Source: Pirellulales bacterium (GTDB taxonomy: Bacteria > Planctomycetota > Planctomycetia > Pirellulales > PALSA-1355). Taken from it: 64,000 nt of DNA. Made by a program: the position numbers and the translations under genes. The notes beneath the pieces were generated by a model. The model saw only the letters and a list, made by a program, of their open reading frames with translations. It searched no databases and was not told where the DNA came from. The stretch spans positions 1 to 64,000 of the forward strand of contig JALHMI010000015.1 in NCBI GenBank assembly GCA_022844125.1. Reading direction: 5' to 3'. Positions 34,526 through 43,460 of the stretch are shown here, piece after piece. The number at the start of each line of letters is the position of its first letter. Position 1 is the first letter of the stretch.

Positions 34526-35056
34526 TCGACAACCTTTCAGCCGTCTGATTACGGCGTGTCACCAACCTTGAGCGGTATCAAGTAGAACGATAAGACAAGT
34601 GTCCGTTGGAAGCAGACGACTCGGCAGCAGTTTCCCGAACCTTTCCCATCGGGCCGAGCGGGGAGCCGATCCAGGTTCAGTCTGGTCAAGATTGTAGCAA
34701 CGCGACTTACCCCGCGTCTGGCGCGTGGCGTATTTTTCCGAATTTTTTTGCGTGCCTTGCCTGCGCCCGACCGCGAGATTCGCCTTCGTGCTGAGAATCG
34801 CCGCACTCCAGTGCCGTCAGCCCGAAAATACTCTTAAAGTTCGCGGTTGGCGGGTAGCCCAGGCATCCGCGGTGAGCTGGCTGCCCAGGAACTGGCTGCC
34901 TTAGCGACCTGACAAAAACAACCGACGAATCCTTGCTTTAGTTCACCCATCGGGCCCTCTGCCCGCAGGGCATCAACGCGGAAAAATCGCATCGGCCTTT
35001 CGAGTGCCAGGCGCAAGTCACATTCCAATTAGCCGGAGGTCGAACAGAAATGTGGG
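34526..35056. other. Intergenic region without recognised feature
   Basis: 531 bases between the PEP-CTERM gene (start at 34525) and the end of the DUF1501 gene, both on minus. It must hold the PEP-CTERM promoter; an AT-rich patch is at 34730-34750. No hairpin, repeat or small gene was supported. Confidence 0.4.
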
Positions 35057-36463
35057 TTAACAGAGCCCTGGAATTGGCTGGCCGCCTTCTTGCACGATCG
35101 GAATGGGCCGGCCCTGGTTGTTCGTCCAGGCAGCGTTCAGGTCGATGCCCAGGTGGCGGAATGTCGTGGCCGCGATGTCCTGCGGCATCACACGGTCTTG
35201 CGTGGGGGCGTAGCCTTTGTCGTCGGTGCGGCCGATCACCTGTCCGCACGGTAAACCGCCACCGGCTACCAGCATCGACATGACCGGCGTCCAGTGGCCG
35301 CGTCCGGCCGTCTGGGTCATCACCGGAGAACGGCCGAACTCGCCCATCATCAGCACGAGCGTCGAGTCCAACAGTCCGCGCTGCTCGAGATCGGTGATGA
35401 GCGCATGCATGACCCGGTCGACCGTAGGCAGGAGCGGGGTAAGGCCTTTCACGATGCCGCCCCATTGCACCTCGTCGCCATGGTGATCGAAGTACCCCCA
35501 GGCTCCGCTAACCACGGTGAACGTGACGCCGGCCTCGACCAGGCGGCGGGCCAGCAGGGCCTTTTCGCCAATGCTTGCCCGGCCATAAGCGTCGCGAGTC
35601 GCCTCGCTTTCCTGACTGATGTCAAAGGCTTGTTGCACCTTGCCGGACACGACCATGTCGTAGGCCATCTTGGTATAGTGGTCGGCCGATTCCAGTGCGC
35701 GGGTGCGGTCGAGGTCGCGCTCGAGACGGTCGAACTCACGCCGCAGTGCGTGGCGATTCTGCAGGCGGTCGATGTCGATGCCTTTCGGCATGGCTAGCCG
35801 CCCGGTAAGTTCCTTGCCTTGCAGCGGCTCGTAGGCATTGCCCATGTGGCCGGCGCCCCAGATGTCGGCCTTCATGCTGTCGGCCAGGGCGACGAAGGGA
35901 GGCATGCCCTGCACGTTAGGGCCGCGAAACTTGGCGGCAACGGAGCCCATCGAAGGATAGCCGGCGCCGTCGTTGCCATCGTCGGTGCGTCGGGCCAGGG
36001 GGTTGCCGGCCTGCAAGGTGATCGGCGTATGGTTGCTCGCCGAACAATCGACCGAGCGAATGATGGTCAGCTTGTCTATGATCGAGGCTTGCAGCGGCAA
36101 ATGCTCGCAAACCTGGATGCCGGGAACCTTGGTCGAGATCGGACGGTACGGCCCACGGATTTCAGCCGGGGCGTCCGGCTTGGGGTCCCACATGTCGATG
36201 TGGCTCGGTCCGCCTGAGAGCCAGAACAGGATCACCGACTTTTTGCTGGGTGTGGCCGCGCCAGGCGATGTGGTTGCCGCGGCCGCGGAGAGCCGCAACG
36301 TGTCGGCGAGCGAAACGCCGGCCAGCCCGGCCAGGCCTGTCTGCAAGAACCAACGCCGTGAGCCGACGCGAATCAGATCGCGGGGGGAAGGCCGCAGCGG
36401 TTGCTTTCCCTGAGCCAGAACGTGCGACTGGTGATGGGTCGTGGTGCGATCGGCGCTGGCCAT
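35057..36463 (-). CDS. DUF1501 (sulfatase-like) exported protein
   Basis: 468 residues. A twin-arginine-type signal (SRRWFLQTGLAG, residues 35-46) is followed by KKSVILFWLSGGPSHIDMWDPKP, the opening of DUF1501, an alkaline-phosphatase-like fold abundant in planctomycetes. Further conserved stretches are SNHTPITLQAGN, VVSGAWGYFDHHGDE and LVLMMGEFGRSPVM. The metal-ligand layout resembles sulfatases, but the nucleophile Cys/Ser context is not obvious, so catalysis is unproven. The family usually pairs with a DUF1549/DUF1553 gene; none is next to it here. Neighbours are divergent (tsaB) or far (PEP-CTERM). Confidence 0.9.
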   Translation of the reverse strand: MASADRTTTHHQSHVLAQGKQPLRPSPRDLIRVGSRRWFLQTGLAGLAGVSLADTLRLSAAAATTSPGAATPSKKSVILFWLSGGPSHIDMWDPKPDAPAEIRGPYRPISTKVPGIQVCEHLPLQASIIDKLTIIRSVDCSASNHTPITLQAGNPLARRTDDGNDGAGYPSMGSVAAKFRGPNVQGMPPFVALADSMKADIWGAGHMGNAYEPLQGKELTGRLAMPKGIDIDRLQNRHALRREFDRLERDLDRTRALESADHYTKMAYDMVVSGKVQQAFDISQESEATRDAYGRASIGEKALLARRLVEAGVTFTVVSGAWGYFDHHGDEVQWGGIVKGLTPLLPTVDRVMHALITDLEQRGLLDSTLVLMMGEFGRSPVMTQTAGRGHWTPVMSMLVAGGGLPCGQVIGRTDDKGYAPTQDRVMPQDIAATTFRHLGIDLNAAWTNNQGRPIPIVQEGGQPIPGLC

Positions 36464-36658
36464 GGCGGGCTCCGTCGTGCGCTTGGGGCGGGTGGGACGG
36501 CCAAGTATAACGAATCAGCGCCGGTTGATGCAATTATGGATACTGAGTATCTGCTCCGCTGCTAAAGACATCGGCCCTTGATCTATTCGCCGCTGGAGTT
36601 CACAGTACGCCGAGGGCCAGGTGGCCCAAATTGCTGAGGCTTAGAACTGCGAGGCAGC

Positions 36659-37345
36659 ATGCGGATTCTGGCGATTGAAACCATCGACAAGACCGGTTCG
36701 GTCGCGGCTTTGGACGGCGAGCAACTGCTGGCCGAGCGCATGCTGGGTGATCGGCAGCGCAGTCTCCAAACGCTCGTTCCCGCGATGCGTCAGATTCTCG
36801 ATGAGGTCGGCTGGCGGCCGCGGGACGTTGAGCTCGTGGCGGTCGCGACCGGCCCGGGCTCCTTTACCGGTCTGAGAATTGGCGTGGCTACGGCGAAGAC
36901 ATTTGCCTACGCGGCGGGAAGCCAGGTCATGGGCGTCGGCACCATGCCGGTCCTTGCTGCCCAGGTGCCCTTTGAACACCGGTGTTTCTCGATTGTGGTT
37001 GATGCCCAGCGCGAAGAGCTGTTTGTCGCCGATTTCCAGCGAGACTCAGGTGGGAACGCCACTCAGCAAGCGGAACCGCGAATCGTCAGTGCAGCCGAGT
37101 GGCTCACATCTCTGGATCGGGGCGATGTTGTCGCCGGGCCAGGGCTGAACAAATGGCAGGCGCGGATCCCGGCCGAAGTGACCGTGACTGCCCCCGAGCA
37201 TTGGCAGCCGCGTGCCTCGACAGTCGGCCACTTGGCGGCGCGCGCGTTCGAGCTCGGCAAGCGGGAGGAACTTCTGGCGATCGTTCCGCATTACTTCCGC
37301 GAGACCGCCGCCGAAGAGCAATGGCGGCGGAAGCAGAATCGTTGA
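36659..37345 (+). CDS. tsaB: tRNA threonylcarbamoyladenosine modification protein TsaB
   Basis: 228 residues, typical for TsaB, an ASKHA-fold partner of TsaD in making t6A at position 37 of tRNAs reading ANN codons. It opens MRILAIETIDKTGSVAALDG and has the diagnostic VAVATGPGSFTGLRIGVATAKTFA. VDAQREELFVADF follows. Starts at ATG 36659 with GAGG 5-8 bases upstream. The usual neighbours (tsaD, rimI, tsaE) are absent, so it is monocistronic here. The 195-base gap to the divergent DUF1501 gene shows no feature. Confidence 0.93.
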   Translation: MRILAIETIDKTGSVAALDGEQLLAERMLGDRQRSLQTLVPAMRQILDEVGWRPRDVELVAVATGPGSFTGLRIGVATAKTFAYAAGSQVMGVGTMPVLAAQVPFEHRCFSIVVDAQREELFVADFQRDSGGNATQQAEPRIVSAAEWLTSLDRGDVVAGPGLNKWQARIPAEVTVTAPEHWQPRASTVGHLAARAFELGKREELLAIVPHYFRETAAEEQWRRKQNR

Positions 37346-37376
37346 ACGCGGTGAGCTCGCGCCTTGCAAGGCTCGT

Positions 37377-37422
37377 AAAATGAACCGAGCCCGCCAGCTG
37401 TCGCTGGCGGGCTCGATGGTTC
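37377..37422 (-). terminator. Intrinsic terminator for the minus-strand PEP-CTERM gene
   Basis: A 12-bp stem (37387-37398 with 37403-37414, GAGCCCGCCAGC and its complement) with a 4-nt loop is extended by GAACC/GGTTC with a 3-nt bulge. On minus it is followed by ATTTTAC. On plus no T run follows, so termination of tsaB by it is doubtful. Confidence 0.7.
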
Positions 37423-37468
37423 ACCTCAAACTTGATTCACCCGACACCGGGGCGAACCAATCACAACT

Positions 37469-38317
37469 CTAGGCATTCCGCTTGCGGGCGCGGTAGCCGA
37501 CGGTCACCAGACCGATCATGCCAAGGGCGGCCATGGCGATCGTGCCCGGTTCGGGGATCACGCGGGTGGCGTAGATATCGCCCTTGAACACCAAAAAGAT
37601 AGGTACGTCTCCAACGAACGTGGGCACGGCCACGTCGATTTTCAGATACAGGGTTTCGACAAGGCCGGCCAGGGTAACCGAGCCATCGAACGACATGTTC
37701 ATGTCGCTACCCGGAGGAAGAAGATCTCCCGTCCACTCGTTGATCGGGCCGATGCCGAAGGCCGGAATGCCGAGGCCGACGTACGAGAAGTCGTTGTGCA
37801 CCTGCAGGACGTCGAACTCGACTTGAGAGGCGTCGAAAAAGCCGCCGAAGAGAAACTGCTCACCCATCGTCACTGAGGTGAGCGTGTCCCGGATAGCGGT
37901 CGGACCGACGATCCCGCCGAACAAGTTCAGGTTGAAGCCCCACTGAGCAGGGCCGGTCGAGGGCGGCTGCGGAGCAGGTTCGGTCGTGCCGTTGGTGTAG
38001 CCCGGGGCCATCGGCGTGGGATTGTTCAGGTAGGTGAAGCTGCTGCCGGTCAGTTCGATGAATTCGTCGCCGAACGACGATGTCCGGATGGCCGAGATCG
38101 AGCCGGTCGGAATCGCGATGTCGGCACCAGCAAATTGTGCGGCGGTGGCGTCAAGAAAGCCCAGGCCAGCGCTCGTAGCATCAATCACGTTGTCGAGCTT
38201 CATGGAGCTGCGTGTTTCGTCAATGATATAGTTGACGTTCGCGGCGTAGGACACGCTCGGGACGAGAGCGCACGCGGCCACAAGAGTGGCGAGGAAGAGC
38301 TTGGTTACGGATTTCAT
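37469..38317 (-). CDS. PEP-CTERM sorting-domain protein
   Basis: 282 residues. A signal peptide (MKSVTKLFLATLVAACALVP, then SVSYAA) and a C-terminal PEP-CTERM segment (IPEPGTIAMAALGMIGLVTV plus GYRARKRNA) frame a beta-rich mature part. It contains no known catalytic motif; stretches such as FIELTGSSFTYLNN and LYLKIDVAVPTFVGDVPIFL suggest a jelly-roll or Ig-like fold. Probable extracellular matrix or surface component processed by an exosortase. The upstream 747 bases are free of genes and may hold a complex regulatory region. Confidence 0.85.
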   Translation of the reverse strand: MKSVTKLFLATLVAACALVPSVSYAANVNYIIDETRSSMKLDNVIDATSAGLGFLDATAAQFAGADIAIPTGSISAIRTSSFGDEFIELTGSSFTYLNNPTPMAPGYTNGTTEPAPQPPSTGPAQWGFNLNLFGGIVGPTAIRDTLTSVTMGEQFLFGGFFDASQVEFDVLQVHNDFSYVGLGIPAFGIGPINEWTGDLLPPGSDMNMSFDGSVTLAGLVETLYLKIDVAVPTFVGDVPIFLVFKGDIYATRVIPEPGTIAMAALGMIGLVTVGYRARKRNA

Positions 38318-39064
38318 TAGAACAGTACTCCGAGTTAAATCAGTGAGCAGTTGTGATCAAAGGTGAATCGATGTTTTGCCAGCTTCTCGAACGCGACCGA
38401 CCGGATCTGGGTGATCTCGGGGGGCGAGAACGTTCCGGGCGTTCTCGCATTGCATCCGTCACTCCATCGAGTGACATTCATCATGAATGAGCTGAGCCGG
38501 GCTTTTGCCGAGAGGAGGCAAGGCGAGAGAATCTCAAGTCAGAGATGTCGCGACACATTCGCGGAGGTCGTCGACCGGGCGAACTTCCATGACGAGACAG
38601 CCTGGGGGCCATCTGGTCACACTTACCCGCGTTGAGAGCCGAACAGCGAGAGTCGGTGTCGGCCGGGTGGCATCGGGGAAGCGGTTGACCGGCGGATTTT
38701 GGTCCGCAAGACGCTAAGCACTGAAATGAGATGAGCTCGACCGAGTAACTCGGTAAGCGGCTCATTTTCTGAGTGCATTAGCATTCCCCGACTTGTAGGT
38801 TCGTCATTAGGCAAAACACGTACATTTGTTGCCGGTTGCATAACCAGCAGTATTTACCACACCCCGACTATACTTAGCGCCTACCGGAGTTTCAAGATTC
38901 TTAGCGAATTTTTTTCGAAAAAGATTCCTGGCAGGTGTAGATTCATAAGTCGTTGACACGTTGGTAGTTGAGAGAATCGACCAAGGCCGGCCTACGACTT
39001 TCTGGGGATAGGCAAGGTTATTTTCTGGCGCATTTGCGCAGCAGTTCTCCCCTTCCGTTGCGCT
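38318..39064. other. Gene-free region with clustered hairpins
   Basis: 747 bases without a credible gene, between the PEP-CTERM start and the end of hemL, both minus. Three small dyads follow each other: 38424-38432 with 38440-38448 (GCGAGAACG/CGTTCTCGC), 38459-38464 with 38469-38474 (TCACTC/GAGTGA) and CATTCAT-C-ATGAATG near 38475-38489. A composite hairpin at 38731-38765 (ATGAGC/GCTCAT enclosing ACCGAG-TAA-CTCGGT) is followed by TTTT and looks like a plus-strand terminator, although no plus gene ends here. The stretch 38870-38940 is AT-rich. Whether this is a small RNA or only the promoter region cannot be settled from the sequence. Confidence 0.5.
38731..38768 (+). terminator. Orphan terminator-like hairpin
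   Basis: Outer arms ATGAGC (38731-38736) and GCTCAT (38760-38765), inner arms ACCGAG and CTCGGT with loop TAA, then a short T run. No plus-strand coding gene lies within 1.3 kb upstream (the last ends at 37345), so the transcript it would end is unknown. Confidence 0.4.
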
Positions 39065-40381
39065 TTACTGCACGGAAAGCGCCTGGAGGGATCGCCGCGC
39101 CGCGTCAATCGTGGCTGCAATCTCCGCTTCGCCGTGGGCGGTGGAGACAAACAGGGCCTCGAACTGGCTGCATGGCATATAAATGCCCCGCCCGATGAGC
39201 TCCCAAAAGTACTTGCTGTACCGCGCCGTGTCACACTTCGCCGCTGTCGGCCAATCGCGCACCGGCTCGCTCGCGAAAAACAGCGTCAGCATGCTGCCAA
39301 CTCGGGCTATTGAATGAGGCAGACCCACCTCGGCAGCCGCGCTGGACAGTCCCGCCGCCAGGCGGGCGCTGCGTTCTTCGAGCAGATCATAAGGCTTCTC
39401 GTCGCGCAGGACCTGCAGCGTCGCGATCCCCGCCGCTGTGGCCAGCGGATTGCCGCTCAGCGTGCCAGCTTGAAAGACCTTTCCCGCAGGGAGCACGTGC
39501 TGCATGATCTCGCGCCTGCCACCATAGGCACCCACCGGCAGTCCTCCGCCGACGACCTTCCCCAGCGTTGTGAGGTCGGGATGAATGTCGAACACCGATT
39601 GGGCGCCGCCATAGGCGACTCGAAAGCCGGTCATGACCTCGTCGCAGATCAGCAGCGCGCCGTGACTGGTAGTTTGTTCGCGCAGGGCGTGCAAGAAGGC
39701 TTTCGTCGGCACGACGCAGCCCATGTTGCCGACGACAGGCTCGAAGATCACTGCGGCAATCTGCGAACCTCGCTGGCGAAACGTCCGCTCCAAACCTTCA
39801 GCATCGTTGTACTCCAGGACAAGGGTATCTTGGGTGGTGCCGACCGTCACGCCCGGCGAGTTCGGCACGCCGAGCGTGGCCGCGGCGCTGCCGGCAGCCA
39901 CCAGCAGGCTGTCGACATGACCGTGGTAGTTGCCGGCGAACTTGATGATCGCGTCGCGACCGGTGAAACCGCGCGCAAGGCGAATCGCGCTCATCGTGGC
40001 TTCGGTGCCGGAGTTTACGAGGCGGACCTGTTCGACGGACGGTACCGCTTCGATGATCAGCTCAGCCAGTTCGCTTTCGGCCTCGGTCGGGGCGCCAAAG
40101 CTGGTGCCGCGGGCGGCCGCTTCTTGAACTGCCGCGACCACCTTGGGGTGCGAATGACCCAGGATCATCGGGCCCCAGGATCCGATGTAGTCGATGTAGC
40201 GGCGACCGTCGATGTCGACCAGGTAGGCCCCCTCGCCCCGCTCAAAAAACAGCGGTTCGCCCCCCACGCCGCCGAACGCGCGAGCCGGACTGTTCACACC
40301 GCCCGGCATGACCTTCAAGGCCCGGGCGAAGGCCGCATGGCTGCGCGGGTGACCGGGGGGGGCAGATTGGGTGCGATTCAT
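39065..40381 (-). CDS. hemL: Glutamate-1-semialdehyde 2,1-aminomutase
   Basis: 438 residues. PLP enzyme that converts glutamate-1-semialdehyde to 5-aminolevulinate, the last step of the C5 route to tetrapyrroles. The PLP lysine is Lys275 in TTLGKVVGGGLPVGAYGG; Asp247 lies in ICDEVMTGFR; KFAGNYHGHVDSLLV and VNSGTEATMSAIRLAR are family signatures. It follows hemB on the same strand by 71 bases, so two consecutive steps of haem synthesis are together. The N-terminus MNRTQSAPPGHPRSHAAF is a normal extension. Confidence 0.96.
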   Translation of the reverse strand: MNRTQSAPPGHPRSHAAFARALKVMPGGVNSPARAFGGVGGEPLFFERGEGAYLVDIDGRRYIDYIGSWGPMILGHSHPKVVAAVQEAAARGTSFGAPTEAESELAELIIEAVPSVEQVRLVNSGTEATMSAIRLARGFTGRDAIIKFAGNYHGHVDSLLVAAGSAAATLGVPNSPGVTVGTTQDTLVLEYNDAEGLERTFRQRGSQIAAVIFEPVVGNMGCVVPTKAFLHALREQTTSHGALLICDEVMTGFRVAYGGAQSVFDIHPDLTTLGKVVGGGLPVGAYGGRREIMQHVLPAGKVFQAGTLSGNPLATAAGIATLQVLRDEKPYDLLEERSARLAAGLSSAAAEVGLPHSIARVGSMLTLFFASEPVRDWPTAAKCDTARYSKYFWELIGRGIYMPCSQFEALFVSTAHGEAEIAATIDAARRSLQALSVQ

Positions 40382-40452
40382 GCGAAGACTCCCTTGGAAG
40401 CCGGTAATTGGCTTGAGATTTTGTGAGGTAGGATGCCCGGCGCGGGGCAGTC

Positions 40453-41460
40453 TTAGCGCAGCCAGGCCGCAGCTTGCTTGGCCCAGTAGGTAAGCAGAAT
40501 ACTGGCTCCAGCCCGGCGAATGGCCAGCAGCGATTCCAGCGCCACAGCCCGCTCGTCGATCCAGCCGCGCTCGGCGGCGGCTTTGACCATGCTGAACTCG
40601 CCGGAGACATTGTATGCGGCCAGCGGCACGCCGGGGAACCGCACTCGCACGTCGCGCAAGATATCCAGATACGCCAACGCCGGTTTGACCATCACCATGT
40701 CGGCGCCTTCGGCCAGGTCGAGTTCGACCTCGCGCAGGGCCTGACCGGGCGAAGCGGCAGGGTCCATCTGGTAGCTGCGGCGATCGCCGAACTGGGGAGC
40801 ACTTTCCGCAGCGTCGCGAAACGGACCATAGAAGCCGCTCGCGTACTTCGCGGCGTAACTCATGATTGGCACGTGCTCGAACGTGTGCTGGTCGAGCCGC
40901 CGCCGGAGTGCCCCGATCATGCCATCCATCATCCCGCTGGGGGCGACAATGTCGGCGCCGGCTCGGGCATGGCTGAGTGCCTGCGCGGCGATCAGCTCCA
41001 GCGTGGCATCATTGTCCACGTCAACCCGGCCGCTCTTGTCGTTCACGACACCGCAGTGGCCGTGGCTGGTGTATTCGCAGAAGCAGACGTCGGTCATGAC
41101 GAGCACGTCGGGCGCGGCACGCTTCGCCACGGCCAGCGCCTGCTGCACGATACCGCCATCGCTGGTGGAGTCGCTGCCCGTCGCGTCCTTGGAGTCAGGG
41201 ATGCCGAACAGAATGACGCCCCCCAGGCCGAGCTTCTGCACTTCCTCGAGTTCGGCCGGTAGTTGATCGGGCGAGATCTGCGAGTGTCCAGGCATGGAGC
41301 GGATCGGCTGGCGGAGGCCCTTGCCGGAGCGAATAAACAGCGGCAGCACCATGTTCGACGGCGCGAGCGTGACTTCCTGCACCAGCCGGCGCACCGCGGG
41401 ATTCTGCCGCAGACGTCGCAGCCGGGTTGCAGGAAACTGGCTGTGAGACGGGTTTTCCAT
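40453..41460 (-). CDS. hemB: Delta-aminolevulinic acid dehydratase (porphobilinogen synthase)
   Basis: 335 residues. Condenses two 5-aminolevulinate molecules to porphobilinogen. The Schiff-base lysines are Lys205 (YAAKYASGFYGPF) and Lys259 (MVMVKPALAYLDIL). Cys126, Cys128 and Cys136 in DVCFCEYTSHGHCG form the catalytic zinc site, so this is the zinc-dependent type rather than the magnesium type with Asp residues here. VAPSGMMDGMIGALR is the usual signature. First gene of a likely hemB-hemL unit; the kinase gene upstream on minus is 58 bases away. Confidence 0.96.
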   Translation of the reverse strand: MENPSHSQFPATRLRRLRQNPAVRRLVQEVTLAPSNMVLPLFIRSGKGLRQPIRSMPGHSQISPDQLPAELEEVQKLGLGGVILFGIPDSKDATGSDSTSDGGIVQQALAVAKRAAPDVLVMTDVCFCEYTSHGHCGVVNDKSGRVDVDNDATLELIAAQALSHARAGADIVAPSGMMDGMIGALRRRLDQHTFEHVPIMSYAAKYASGFYGPFRDAAESAPQFGDRRSYQMDPAASPGQALREVELDLAEGADMVMVKPALAYLDILRDVRVRFPGVPLAAYNVSGEFSMVKAAAERGWIDERAVALESLLAIRRAGASILLTYWAKQAAAWLR

Positions 41461-41518
41461 ATGTAATGGTTATAGCTTATGCCGGGCGGGAAAGACCAAC
41501 GGGGCGAGGCTGTCCCGC

Positions 41519-43255
41519 TTACGGCTGGGCAGGGGGAGCGACTTTGGTCAATCCCGCGTGCGACCGCTCAACGAGATCCGCCGCCCAGGGCTTGTTTTGA
41601 TAGAGCGCGAGCACGCCTTCGTACATCCGGCGGGCGGCGTTCGGGTCGGAAGCTGCCAGAGCGTCGGCTTTGTCCAGTCGGCCGATAACGAGCGTGCGGC
41701 TGTCCTCAATAAACTTGCCAACACGTTGTTCAAGTCGCTCGTGTTGCTGCCGGGCGAGCTTTACATAGCGGGCAGCGTTCTCGCCGGTGGCTGGACCGTC
41801 ATCGTACAGATCGATGATCGCCTGGAACCTGGCCAGCGCGACATCGGGATTGGTCAGGGCCTGCCGCCGCGCGTCGGAGAACGCGCGCTGAATCGGCGTT
41901 GCCTGTTGGGACTCGTCTTCCAGCGCGCGCACCTGCTCCGCTCGTGGATCGTCGCCATAGCGCGAGAGAAACGTTGCCATATCGCGGCGAGCGCTCTTCA
42001 GGGAGTCCACGTCTCCGGTGTTGGCCGCCGTTTCAATGCGACCGTAGAGTGCGTCGGCCGACTCGGGACGCATCAAGTACCAGCCAATCGCGACGAGCAG
42101 CGCCAGCGCGGCCGCGAGTCCCACGGTCTGCGGAGAAACAATTGCCCCCAATGCGTCCTGCAGCCAGCTCGCTTCGTCACGATCCTCGTCAACCTTGGTG
42201 AAGGTCGTCGCGGAGGAGGCCGTTTCGCGCGCAGCTCGACGCTCTCCGGCGACGGCAAAGGCCATGGTGGCGGCCGTCGCATGTTCGGGCGAAGAAAGGG
42301 AGAACTCGCGAGCCCGCATTTCGGCCAGTTGCGTGGGCGTGAGCGTCGGCGGCATGCGCGAGCTGGGATGCTCAGTCGCCTCCTCGTCCGGCGGCGGAGT
42401 AATCACGAAATCATCGCTCTCACGCGAAGTCACGACCGACAGCCCCCGCTCCATGGCTTCGAGACTGCGGGCTAAAATCAACGTGTTGGCGAAACGCCTC
42501 TGCGGATCCTTGTCCAGCAACTGCTGGATGATCCGGGCGAGTTCCGCGGGCGTTTGCGGTGCATACCGCGTGACCGGCTCCGGCAGGGCATATCGCTGGA
42601 GCTGGAGCATCTCGACCAGCGATTTGGCCTGAAACGGCGGACGCCCGGCAAGCAGCGTGTACATCACTCCGCCCAGGCTGTATTGATCGCAGCGATCAGT
42701 GACCACGCGGCCGTCGGCTTGTTCGGGGGCCATGAACTCGGCCGTGCCGAGGACGCCGCCATCGGCCGTGAGTCGTGTGTTGCCAAAGAGCCGCGCGATC
42801 CCAAAGTCCGAAAGCTTCAGTTCGCCCGAGTTGCTCAGCAACAGGTTAGCGGGCTTGAGATCGCGGTGGATGACGCCGTGATCGTGGGCGTGTTTGAGCG
42901 CCTTGCAGAGTTTGATCGCAATCTGCGTGACTTCGCGCCATTCGAACCGGCGGCCCTGGCGCAGCTCGTCTTCGAGGCTGTGCCCCTCGACCAGTTCCAT
43001 GGCATAGAACAGAGTGCCAGCCTGCTCGCCATAGCCGAACAGCCGCACGATGTTGGGATGCCGCAGTTTCTTGAGCGACTCGATTTCGGCCTCGAAGCGG
43101 ACTCGAAAGCTTTCGTCGACGGCGAGCCGCGGCGAAAGCACCTTGACGGCGGCGGGCTCGCCGGTCTCCGTATCGACGGCCGCATAAACGGCCCCCATGC
43201 CACCTTGGCCGATTTTTTTTCCCAGGCGATAGGGACCAAGCTGCTCGATTTGCAT
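41519..43255 (-). CDS. Membrane-anchored PknB-type serine/threonine kinase
   Basis: 578 residues. The catalytic domain (about 8-270) opens YRLGKKIGQGGMGAVYAAVD, with Lys38 (AAVKVL), catalytic Asp132 in HRDLKPANLLL, DFG at 150-152 and GTAEFMAPEQ after the activation loop. All residues for activity are present. A linker of about 100 residues, one transmembrane helix (about 377-395, VGLAAALALLVAIGWYLM) and a helical C-terminal domain of about 180 residues (RARPNxxxx-like, Arg/Ala-rich TPR-like) follow. The C-terminal part is presumably outside the cytoplasm and could sense a signal. Start at ATG 43255; the frame is open to 43321. A divergent MmgE/PrpD gene lies 205 bases away. Confidence 0.9.
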   Translation of the reverse strand: MQIEQLGPYRLGKKIGQGGMGAVYAAVDTETGEPAAVKVLSPRLAVDESFRVRFEAEIESLKKLRHPNIVRLFGYGEQAGTLFYAMELVEGHSLEDELRQGRRFEWREVTQIAIKLCKALKHAHDHGVIHRDLKPANLLLSNSGELKLSDFGIARLFGNTRLTADGGVLGTAEFMAPEQADGRVVTDRCDQYSLGGVMYTLLAGRPPFQAKSLVEMLQLQRYALPEPVTRYAPQTPAELARIIQQLLDKDPQRRFANTLILARSLEAMERGLSVVTSRESDDFVITPPPDEEATEHPSSRMPPTLTPTQLAEMRAREFSLSSPEHATAATMAFAVAGERRAARETASSATTFTKVDEDRDEASWLQDALGAIVSPQTVGLAAALALLVAIGWYLMRPESADALYGRIETAANTGDVDSLKSARRDMATFLSRYGDDPRAEQVRALEDESQQATPIQRAFSDARRQALTNPDVALARFQAIIDLYDDGPATGENAARYVKLARQQHERLEQRVGKFIEDSRTLVIGRLDKADALAASDPNAARRMYEGVLALYQNKPWAADLVERSHAGLTKVAPPAQP

Positions 43256-43460
43256 GGCTGCTCGGATTAACGAGGGGCGACGAGGTGGTTGCCCTGCCGG
43301 ACGGCCAGGGCCGAGATGCACTTTACCTCATCGTAACAGCGGACTTACGTACCGGCCAGCAGTGGCCTGTTTTGGCGGTTTACAACGTGGGCGGATCGCC
43401 GGTAGATTGCCCAGGGTCGAATTACACCCAGATGCGCAAACTTACGGAGGTTCCAAAAGC

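Noticed and set aside
34549-34806. 85-codon minus-strand frame upstream of the PEP-CTERM gene
   Set aside because: Arg-rich, no ribosome-binding site, no similarity to a known small protein.
37387-37414. Terminator of tsaB on the plus strand
   Set aside because: The hairpin is strong but no T run follows on plus; the T run is on the minus side, so it was assigned to the minus gene.
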